A stretch of 64,000 nt of DNA from Planctomycetota bacterium (GTDB lineage: Bacteria > Planctomycetota > UBA1135 > UBA2386): NCBI GenBank assembly GCA_020638735.1, contig JACKHZ010000010.1:496001-560000 (forward strand), given 5' to 3'. Position 1 is the first letter of the stretch; each line of letters opens with the position of its first letter. The notes under the pieces are model-generated. The model made no database searches and was not told the DNA's origin. It saw only the letters and a program-made list of their open reading frames with translations. This document shows positions 17,500 to 23,946 of the stretch, in pieces. A program made the translations under genes and the position numbers.

Positions 17500-19265
17500 T
17501 CGGCCGCCGCCGACGCACGGCGTGGGGCTTCGTCGCGGTCGCCGCCGTGATGCTGGCGGTGCTCGGCTGGCTGACGGTCGCGCTGCTGCACCTCGACCTC
17601 GACGAACGCGAAGCGCGCCACCAGGCGGCGCTGCACGATCGGCTGCGGCTGGCGTTGTGGCGCATGGACAGCTGGTTGTCGCCGCAGCTCGCGCTCGAGG
17701 CGATGCGGCCGGCGAGCGACTACGCGCCGTTCCCGTCGGCGGACAACGCCTGGACCAACGGCTTCTCGAAGATCGAACCCAACCTGGTGCGCGTGCCGTC
17801 GCCGCTGCTGGGCGCCGAGTCACCGCTGTTTCCGTTGCACTTCGAGATCGGCCCGCAGGGCTTCTGCAGCCCGCAGGTGCCGACCGGCAACGAACGCGAC
17901 TTCGCCGAGGGCAACGGCGTCGACTCGGGCGTGCTCGACCGCGCCGCGACGCGGCTGCGCGACGTGCAGCGCGTGATCGGCGACGGCTCGCTGGAGGCCA
18001 AGGTCGGCGCCGCCGAAGCGCAGCTGCTGACGATGGGCTGCAACCCGATCTCCGCTGCCGCGCCGGTGCAGACGCAGCAGAGCGTGCAAGAGCTGAGCAA
18101 TCGGCAGATGGCGGTGCGCAACTTCGCGATGAGCCGCGACAACGTTCAGGCTGCCTACAATGGCCTGCTCCCGCGTTCCGTCGAGACGGTCGGCGCGCTG
18201 GTGCCGGCGTGGGTTGACGGCTCACCGGACTTGCTGGTCTACGTGCGGCGCGTGCACTCGGACGCCGGCGCGCGCCTGCAGGCGGTGCTGGTCGACTGGC
18301 CGCGCATGCAGCAGGAGATGCTGGCGCTCGCCGCCGACCTGTTCGACGACTGGGACGTGCAGCTGACGCGCTGCGATGCGCCTCAGCCGGCCGAGCAGCC
18401 GTCGATGCTGGCCTCGGTGCCGGCGCGGCTGGTGACCACCTACCGCGGCCCGGCCGTGCGTTCCCAGCTGCCGGTCTCGGCGATCCTGTGGACCACCTGG
18501 GGCGTGACGTTGCTCGGGCTCGGCGTGCTCGGCTTTACGCTGCGCGCGGCGATCGGCTTCGGCGAACGGCGCGCGCGCTTCGCCTCGGCGGTGACGCACG
18601 AGCTGCGCACGCCGCTGACGACGTTCCGCATGTACAGCGAGATGCTCGCCGAGGGCATCGTCACGGACCCGGCCGCGCAGCGCGACTACTTGCAGACGCT
18701 GCAGCGCGAGTCGGATCGCTTGTCGCGCGTCGTCGAGAACGTGCTGGCCTGGTCCCGGCTCGAGGAGGGCCGCTTCGCCGCCCGCCGCGAACGGGTCGCC
18801 GTGCGCGGCCTCGTCGAGCGCTTCGTGCCGGTGCTGCGGCAACGCCTCGCCGAAGTGGAGCTGGACCTCGAGGTGCGCATCGACGACGCCGCGCGCGACG
18901 CGGTGGTGGTCACCGACGAGGACGCGGTCGGGCAGATCCTGTTCAACCTGATCGACAACGCCGCCAAGTACGCGCGTGGTGCTGCGCAGCGCGAGGTGAC
19001 GCTGACGCTGCGGCGAGGTCGCGGCGACGGCGACGTCGAGCTGGTCATCTGCGACCGCGGCCCCGGTGTGCCGAGCGAACATCGCGAACGCATCTTCGTG
19101 CCGTTCGACCGCGGCGCGGTGATGGCCAGCAGCAACGACGTGCCGGGCGTCGGCCTCGGCCTGCCGCTCGCGCGCGGGCTCGCGCGCGACCTCGGCGGCG
19201 ATCTGCGGCTGTGCGACAACCCGGGCGGCGGGGCCTGCTTCGCGTTGTCGTTGTCGTCGGCCTAG
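17496..19265 (+). CDS. Membrane sensor histidine kinase
   Basis: 589 residues. Two membrane helices, at about 10-30 and 328-349, bracket a nearly 300-residue extracytoplasmic sensor region that I do not recognise. It is followed by a HisKA domain with phosphoacceptor His368 in VTHELRTPLTTFRMYSE. The ATPase domain has the N box NLIDNAAKYA, the G1 box DRGPGVP, the F-like box RIFVPFDRG and the G2 box GVGLGLPLARGLA. It partners the overlapping response regulator. The large outside region and the neighbouring VWA proteins suggest that the signal is an extracytoplasmic protein or surface state. Confidence 0.94.
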   Translation: MIGRRRRTAWGFVAVAAVMLAVLGWLTVALLHLDLDEREARHQAALHDRLRLALWRMDSWLSPQLALEAMRPASDYAPFPSADNAWTNGFSKIEPNLVRVPSPLLGAESPLFPLHFEIGPQGFCSPQVPTGNERDFAEGNGVDSGVLDRAATRLRDVQRVIGDGSLEAKVGAAEAQLLTMGCNPISAAAPVQTQQSVQELSNRQMAVRNFAMSRDNVQAAYNGLLPRSVETVGALVPAWVDGSPDLLVYVRRVHSDAGARLQAVLVDWPRMQQEMLALAADLFDDWDVQLTRCDAPQPAEQPSMLASVPARLVTTYRGPAVRSQLPVSAILWTTWGVTLLGLGVLGFTLRAAIGFGERRARFASAVTHELRTPLTTFRMYSEMLAEGIVTDPAAQRDYLQTLQRESDRLSRVVENVLAWSRLEEGRFAARRERVAVRGLVERFVPVLRQRLAEVELDLEVRIDDAARDAVVVTDEDAVGQILFNLIDNAAKYARGAAQREVTLTLRRGRGDGDVELVICDRGPGVPSEHRERIFVPFDRGAVMASSNDVPGVGLGLPLARGLARDLGGDLRLCDNPGGGACFALSLSSA

Positions 19266-19352
19266 ATCTGGCCAACAGGTGGCAAGTATCTGCCTTTGCT
19301 ATGCTTGCGGACGGGTCCGGAGGGTCGGACGGCCACGGGCGTTGCGCAAGTA

Positions 19353-19370
19353 GGACTTGTGTATAGGTCC
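19353..19370 (+). promoter_or_regulatory. AT-richer region with short inverted repeat upstream of the ATPase gene
   Basis: GGAC at 19353-19356 and GTCC at 19367-19370 flank a TTGTGTATAG core in a locally AT-rich stretch, before the ATPase start. A second perfect dyad, CCGAA-AG-TTCGG, lies at 19403-19414 just inside the reading frame. Either may be a promoter or operator. Confidence 0.35.
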
Positions 19371-19392
19371 AAATGATCCGATAAGTGGGCCT

Positions 19393-20769
19393 GTGAGTAA
19401 GTCCGAAAGTTCGGGCGATCGCGTGCTCGAGCGGATCGTCGCCGAGCAGCACGATCGCCCGCTCCCCGAGCTGGTGCAGCGCGAGGTCCGGCTCCCGGAC
19501 ATCACGGGCAAGGCGGATGCCCTGATCGGAATGAGGCGCAGTGGCAAGACCTACTGCCTGCTCGGGGCGATCGCGGAGCTGCTCGCGCAGGGCGTGGCGC
19601 GCTCGAGGATCCTCTACCTGAACCTCGAGGACGACCGTCTCGGCGCCGCCAATCTCGACACCCTCGATCGTGCGCTCGAGATCTTCTTCCGGCGAGATCC
19701 GGCGGCTCGCACCCAAGGCAGCTGGCTGTTCCTCGACGAGATCCAGGTGATCGATGGTTGGGAGCGATTCGCCCGGCGACTGCTCGACACCGAGAAGGTC
19801 CGGCTGTTCGTCACCGGATCCTCCGCACGCCAGCTGTCCACCGAGGTCGCTACTGCCTTCCGCGGGCGCAGCGTCACCGTCGAAGTGCTGCCCTTCGGAC
19901 CGCGCGAGGCCGCGACGGCCGACGGCGTCGACTGGCAGGTCCAGGCGTGGCCTCCGGGCGCCGCGCAGCGATCGCGCTTGGACGCCTTCGTCGTCGACTA
20001 CCTCCAGCACGGCGGCTTCCCGGCCGTGCGCTCGGCTGACCCGTACGACCGCGTCCAGATGCTGCAGGAGTATGTCGATCTGGTCGTTCTCCGCGACGTC
20101 GGAGAACGGCACTCGGCGACCAATCTGCACGCGCTGCGAAGCTTGGTGGAGGCGCTGTTCGCGGCCAACGCCAACGGCTTCAGCGTGAGTCGACTGCACG
20201 GGGCACTCACCAGTCAGGGGCTGGGTGTCGGCAAGGCAACCTTGCTCGCCTACCTCGGGCACCTGGTGGACGCCTACCTGTTCTTTCTCGTGCCGCTCCG
20301 CACGCGATCGGCTCGACAGCGCACCGTCAACCCGCGCAAGGTCTACGCGATCGACCCTGGGTTGGCCGCGGCGATGTACTCCGCAGGCGCCGTGAATCGC
20401 GGCGCACAGCTCGAGAACGCCGTCTATCTCGAGTTGCGCCGTCGCTTCGGTCGCCTTGCCGAGTCCGTCATCACTTGGGTCAAGACGCCTTCGGGTGCCG
20501 AGGTCGACTTCGCCGTCGACGATCCCGTTCGCGGCGGCCCTCCTCGCTTGATCCAGGTGTGTTCTGCCTTCGACGCGCCGTCGACGAGGCAGCGCGAGGT
20601 CGATGCACTGGCCGAAGCGATGCATTCGGTCGACGCCAGCACGGCAACGATCGTGACCTTGATGGACGAAGGCACCATCGAGGTCGATGCCGGCACGATC
20701 CGCGTCGTGCCGGCCCGTGAGTGGTTCTTTCGTGCCGAGTCATGGGACGAGGGCGAAGCGCGGACCTGA
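19393..20769 (+). CDS. AAA-family ATPase with DUF4143 C-terminal domain
   Basis: 458 residues from the GTG at 19393; a TTG at 19357 would add 12 residues. An AAA_14-type ATPase domain has the P-loop GMRRSGKT and Walker B SWLFLDEIQ, plus a sensor-like RLFVTGSSARQL. The helical middle (LVEALFAANANGFSVSRLHG, TLLAYLGHLVDAYLFFLVPL) and the C-terminal part with ELRRRF and VKTPSGAEVDFAV match the DUF4143 family, whose end resembles a PD-(D/E)XK nuclease fold. The family is patchily distributed, often horizontally acquired, and its function is unresolved. The gene is isolated between a two-component system and a PadR operon, with less skewed codon use at its start. Confidence 0.88.
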   Translation: MSKSESSGDRVLERIVAEQHDRPLPELVQREVRLPDITGKADALIGMRRSGKTYCLLGAIAELLAQGVARSRILYLNLEDDRLGAANLDTLDRALEIFFRRDPAARTQGSWLFLDEIQVIDGWERFARRLLDTEKVRLFVTGSSARQLSTEVATAFRGRSVTVEVLPFGPREAATADGVDWQVQAWPPGAAQRSRLDAFVVDYLQHGGFPAVRSADPYDRVQMLQEYVDLVVLRDVGERHSATNLHALRSLVEALFAANANGFSVSRLHGALTSQGLGVGKATLLAYLGHLVDAYLFFLVPLRTRSARQRTVNPRKVYAIDPGLAAAMYSAGAVNRGAQLENAVYLELRRRFGRLAESVITWVKTPSGAEVDFAVDDPVRGGPPRLIQVCSAFDAPSTRQREVDALAEAMHSVDASTATIVTLMDEGTIEVDAGTIRVVPAREWFFRAESWDEGEART

Positions 20770-20839
20770 GGGCCGTCGTGCGGAGCGTTCTGACTCGGTA
20801 GGCCGGGCGCCGTTGGAGTCACCGCCGCTTCGTCGACGA

Positions 20840-20875
20840 ATACCTAAAGCGGCGATGCATCGCCGCCGAAAGTAT
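20840..20875. promoter_or_regulatory. Long dyad, probable PadR operator
   Basis: An 18-bp perfect palindrome, GCGGCGATGCATCGCCGC (20849-20866), is bracketed by ATAC (20840-20843) and GTAT (20872-20875), symmetric about the same centre at 20857.5. It lies 19 bases before the PadR-family start codon. Autoregulation is the inferred use. Confidence 0.55.
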
Positions 20876-20893
20876 CGGCGGAGGAGATCACCG

Positions 20894-21229
20894 ATGGCAT
20901 CGCGCAAACTGGTGGCCGCATCGTCGGCGCCGATCCTGATGTCCGTGCTCGCGGCCGGCGAGAGCTATGGCTACGCGATCATCAGCCGCGTGCGCGCCGT
21001 GTCCGGCGGCGAACTGCAGTGGACCGAGGGCATGCTCTATCCGGTGCTGCATCGGCTCGAGCAGCAGGGCCTGGTCGAGGCGACGTGGCGCACCGCGGAG
21101 ACCGGTCGGCAGCGGCGCTACTACCGGCTGACCAGCGCCGGCAAGAAGGCGCTCGCCGAGGAGCGCGCGGCGTGGGATCGCGTGCACGACACGCTGCAGG
21201 CGCTGACGCCGGAGGTGAGCCGTGCGTGA
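20894..21229 (+). CDS. PadR-family transcriptional regulator
   Basis: 111 residues from the ATG at 20894, preceded by the ribosome site GGAGGAG. The PadR core is intact: APILMSVLAAGESYGYAIIS, then WTEGMLYPVLHRLEQQGLVE and the wing RQRRYYRLTSAGKKAL, ending with a short dimerisation helix. The downstream membrane-protein start lies inside its last codons (eight-base overlap). PadR proteins are usually repressors of their own operon, released by a small ligand; the dyad just upstream is the likely site. Confidence 0.93.
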   Translation: MASRKLVAASSAPILMSVLAAGESYGYAIISRVRAVSGGELQWTEGMLYPVLHRLEQQGLVEATWRTAETGRQRRYYRLTSAGKKALAEERAAWDRVHDTLQALTPEVSRA

Positions 21230-21893
21230 TCACGAGGCCATGTTGGCCGCGTTCGCCGCGCAGCTCGCGCGTCGCGGCTTGGGCGAACACCAGATCGCGG
21301 AGCTGCTCGACCATCTGCACTGCAGCATCGAGCAGCGCATCGACGCCGGCGACTCGCCGGTGGTCGCGACGCGCGCGGCGATCGCCGCGGTCGGTGATGT
21401 CGCCGATGTAACCAGGGAATACCAGAAGGAGGGACTCATGCATCCGCTACAGAAGCTGCTCGGCATCGCGTTCGTGTTCTTGGTGTTCGTCGTCGCGCTC
21501 AACCTGCAGGGCGCCCACATGACGGTGCTCGTCTCCGAGGTCGCCGTGATCCCGTTGCTGATGATCACCGGCGTCACGCTCGGTGGCCTCGTCGCGTCCT
21601 TCGGCGTGCAGCGCACGGCCCGCATGTTCTCGGTATCGGTGCTCGGGCGTCGGGCGAGCCTCGACGAGGCGCCGCTACTGCTGCAGGTCTGCTTGCGCGG
21701 TCAGCGGTTGGCCTGGACCGGCTGCGTGCTCATGGTGACCACCAGCGCGATGCACATCTGCTCGGTGCTCGACAATCCGGCGATGATCGGCCCCGCTATC
21801 GCCTGGACGCTGATAGGCGTCGTCTACGCGGCGCTGATCGCCGACCTCGGCTTCGGCTCCGCCGAGCGCTGGATCACGCTGCAGGCGGCCTGA
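21222..21893 (+). CDS. Membrane protein with permease-prefix/HAAS-like N-terminus
   Basis: 223 residues from a GTG that overlaps the PadR gene. Residues about 1-65 are a cytoplasmic helical domain (LGEHQIAELLDHLHCSIEQR, TRAAIAAVGDVADVTREYQK) of the HAAS/permease-prefix type often encoded beside PadR regulators. The rest has four membrane segments near residues 80-98, 105-128, 165-182 and 188-212. The second, LLMITGVTLGGLVASFGVQ, and the last, TLIGVVYAALIADLGFG, faintly recall MotA/TolQ-type proton channel helices, but this is not strong enough to name it. It is almost certainly regulated with PadR. Confidence 0.75.
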   Translation: MRDHEAMLAAFAAQLARRGLGEHQIAELLDHLHCSIEQRIDAGDSPVVATRAAIAAVGDVADVTREYQKEGLMHPLQKLLGIAFVFLVFVVALNLQGAHMTVLVSEVAVIPLLMITGVTLGGLVASFGVQRTARMFSVSVLGRRASLDEAPLLLQVCLRGQRLAWTGCVLMVTTSAMHICSVLDNPAMIGPAIAWTLIGVVYAALIADLGFGSAERWITLQAA

Positions 21894-21934
21894 GCCTCTG
21901 CGCCGCACGGCGGTCGGGCTATGCTCGCGCCTCC

Positions 21935-21945
21935 TAAGGAGGTGA
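21935..21945 (+). promoter_or_regulatory. Strong ribosome binding site
   Basis: TAAGGAGGTGA is a near-perfect anti-Shine-Dalgarno match, ending two bases before the ATG at 21948. It fixes the start of the thioredoxin-fold gene there rather than at the in-frame ATG at 21921. Confidence 0.85.
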
Positions 21946-21947
21946 CG

Positions 21948-22874
21948 ATGCAACCCAGATTCTCCCTGTTCCCTGTGCTGCTGGCCGCGTCGTTCGCGTC
22001 AGCGCAGGAGGATGTGCCGAAGCCGCGCAATGCTCCGGCCGAGGTGTTCCGGGCCCAGGCCACCGCGCTCTCTCCGGAGCTCGGCAAGGCCGCAGCCAAG
22101 GCGCAGATGCACAACAAGAACGTGCTCGTGCTGTTCCCCGAGGAGGGGCAGGACCTCGCGGCGATGCTGAAGAAGGACCGCGCGCTGTCGCGACCGCTGC
22201 TCTACGAGGTCGAGATGGCATCGGTCTCCCGCGAGGCGGCAGCCAAGGCCGCGAAGTGCTGGGGCGTCGCTGGCGATCGTCCGGCGGCGGTCATGCTCGA
22301 CAAGCGCGGCACGGTGCTCGAACGACTCGGCGCGGCCGACCTCGTGGTGGACGGCAAGGTGCCCGGCGCCGACCTGCTGAAGAAGCTCGAGCCGAAGTGG
22401 GCCACGCCGGTCGACGCCGAGCAGAAGCTGACCGCCGCGCTGGCCGAGGCGAAGAAGGCCGGCCGCAACGTCTTCATCCGCTTCGACGCGCCCTGGTGAG
22501 GCTGGTGCAAGGTGCTCGAGGAGTTCCTCGGGCGAGACGTGACGGCGCCGATCTACGCGAAGGGTTGGGTCGACCTGATGATCGACGTGGACCGCGACAC
22601 CAACGGCAAGCAGGTCAACGAACGGCTGCAGAAGGGCCGCAAGGGCGGTCTGCCGTGGATGGTGATCCTCGACGCCGACGGCGAGGAGCTGGTGACCTCC
22701 AACGCCGAGCTCGAGGGCCACGAAGGCGCCAACATCGGCGGCCCGCGCGCCGACTGGGAGCAGGCGTGGTTCGTCGAGATGCTGCGGCGCAGCAAGGGTG
22801 CCAAGGTCACCGAGGCCGAGCTCGAGGTCGTCGCCGCGGACCTGGCCGAGTATTCGCAGCCGAAGCCGAAGTGA
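21948..22874 (+). CDS. Probable selenoprotein: secreted thioredoxin-family protein with in-frame UGA (Sec184)
   Basis: 308 residues if UGA at 22497-22499 is read as selenocysteine. A Sec signal peptide (cleavage near FASAQ, residue 19) leads to a first thioredoxin-like part without a catalytic pair (about 25-160). The second part, a thioredoxin_7-like domain, has VFIRFDAPW, then UGA, then GWCKVLEEFLG. This places Sec184 at the first position of a W-[U/C]-G-W-C-K motif, with Cys187 as partner. After the UGA the frame continues 125 codons with the family pattern VDLMIDVDRDTNGKQVNERL, GGLPWMVILDADG and a normal stop. A hairpin fits a bacterial SECIS. Alternatives are a nonsense mutation of TGC or a sequencing error. 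No Sec machinery genes lie in this window. Confidence 0.72.
22514..22533 (+). promoter_or_regulatory. SECIS-like hairpin downstream of the in-frame UGA
   Basis: GCUCGAGG (22514-22521) pairs with CCUCGGGC (22526-22533) in eight pairs, one of them U-G, with a four-base loop AGUU that has G second. The loop begins 22 bases after the UGA ends, within the spacing I recall for bacterial SECIS elements (about 16-37). GC-rich DNA makes chance hairpins common. Confidence 0.5.
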
Positions 22875-22975
22875 CATCGCGGGCGCGTGCCGGGACGGCC
22901 CTCGTGGGCTCCCGGTCAGTGCGCCGCGAGCCGTCCTTTCGCAGCCCCTTGCATCGACGCCCGTGCCGAGCAATA

Positions 22976-22993
22976 CTGAACCACATGGTTCAG
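22976..22993. promoter_or_regulatory. Perfect 8-2-8 palindrome covering the ArsR start codon, probable operator
   Basis: CTGAACCA-CA-TGGTTCAG contains the ATG of the ArsR-family gene at 22985. Palindromes of this kind at the start of arsR/SRPBCC pairs are typical autoregulatory sites. Confidence 0.65.
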
Positions 22994-23350
22994 CATGCAG
23001 AAGCACTGCTCGACACTTCGTTCGCGGCGCTCGCGGACACCACCCGTCGCGGTGTGCTGGATTCGCTCGGACACGCCGATGCCTCGATCACCGAGCTGGC
23101 GGAGAAGTTCGACATGACCTTGACGGGCATGAAGAAGCACGTGCGCGTGTTGGAGCAGGCAGGGTTCGTCGCGACGAGGAAGGTGGGGCGCGTACGCACC
23201 TGCCGGCTCGGCCCGCGCCGGCCCGACGCAGAGACGGCGTGGCTCGAGCGATACCGCCAGCTCTGGGCCGCGCGCTTCGACGAGCTGGACCAGATCCTGG
23301 AAGAGGCGAAGCAGCAGGAGATCGTCGATGGACGCAAGAAGAGAAGGTGA
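22985..23350 (+). CDS. ArsR-family transcriptional regulator paired with SRPBCC protein
   Basis: 121 residues. A winged helix covers about 10-95: LADTTRRGVLDSLGHADASI, TELAEKFDMTLTGMKKHVRV and a wing near KVGRVRTCRLGPRR, followed by a C-terminal helix FDELDQILEEAKQQE. No metal-binding cysteine pair is present, as in the subgroup that sits before an AHSA1/SRPBCC gene. The start at 22985 lies inside a perfect palindrome. The partner gene starts ten bases after its stop, or overlaps it if an upstream ATG at 23328 is used. Confidence 0.9.
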   Translation: MVQHAEALLDTSFAALADTTRRGVLDSLGHADASITELAEKFDMTLTGMKKHVRVLEQAGFVATRKVGRVRTCRLGPRRPDAETAWLERYRQLWAARFDELDQILEEAKQQEIVDGRKKRR

Positions 23351-23360
23351 GGCCAACCCG

Positions 23361-23837
23361 ATGAACAACCCCACGACCGCCCAACGCACTTCCGAGCGCG
23401 AGCTCGTCGTCGCCCGCACCTTCGACGCCCCGGCGCGGCTGGTGTTCGAGGCCTGGACGAAGCCCGAGCTGTTCCAGCGCTGGTGGGTGCCGAAGGGCGC
23501 GCCCATCGTGCTGGTGTCCTGCGAGCTCGACGTTCGTCCCGGCGGCCGGTACCGCCTCGAGTTCGCGCTGGTCGGCGACGACTCGCAGCGCATGGAGTTC
23601 TTCGGCAGGTACCTCGAGGTGGTGTCGCCTTCGCGCCTCGTCTGGACCAACGAAGAAGGCGACGGCGACGGCGCGATCACGACGGTGACCTTCACCGAGA
23701 CGGCCGGGCGAACGCGGGTGGTGGTGCACGACCTCTATCCGACGAAGGCGGCGCTCGACGAGGCCATCGCCTCCGGCAGCACGGAGGGGATGCCGGCGCA
23801 GCTCGAGCAGTTGGCCGAGTTCCTCGCGACCTCCTGA
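23361..23837 (+). CDS. SRPBCC (AHSA1-like) protein
   Basis: 158 residues from the ATG at 23361; an in-frame ATG at 23328 would overlap the regulator. The fold is the AHSA1-like helix-grip: TFDAPARLVFEAWTKPELFQ, RWWVPKG, PGGRYRLEF and the C-terminal helix EGMPAQLEQLAEFLA. Such proteins hold hydrophobic ligands; in arsR pairs the ligand is generally unknown. Ends one base before or at the region where the next unit's upstream sequence begins. Confidence 0.9.
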   Translation: MNNPTTAQRTSERELVVARTFDAPARLVFEAWTKPELFQRWWVPKGAPIVLVSCELDVRPGGRYRLEFALVGDDSQRMEFFGRYLEVVSPSRLVWTNEEGDGDGAITTVTFTETAGRTRVVVHDLYPTKAALDEAIASGSTEGMPAQLEQLAEFLATS

Positions 23838-23946
23838 CGTGACCCCGGGCGCTCGCAGGCCAGAGGGCGCCGGGGGGGAAGGTGAGGCCGGCGAGACGCG
23901 TCCGAGCCAGGCCAGCACCGGTAGTCTCTCCCGCCTGGAGGAAGCC

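Noticed and set aside
13051..20880. Similar GAAAGTAT-CGGC words upstream of the two regulator/membrane-protein operons (13054 and 20868)
   Set aside because: They lie in different orientations relative to different regulator families and are too short to exclude chance.
22512..22874. A separate small gene starting at the GTG after the UGA
   Set aside because: No ribosome site is present and it begins in the middle of a thioredoxin domain, so it is better read as the continuation of the UGA-containing gene.
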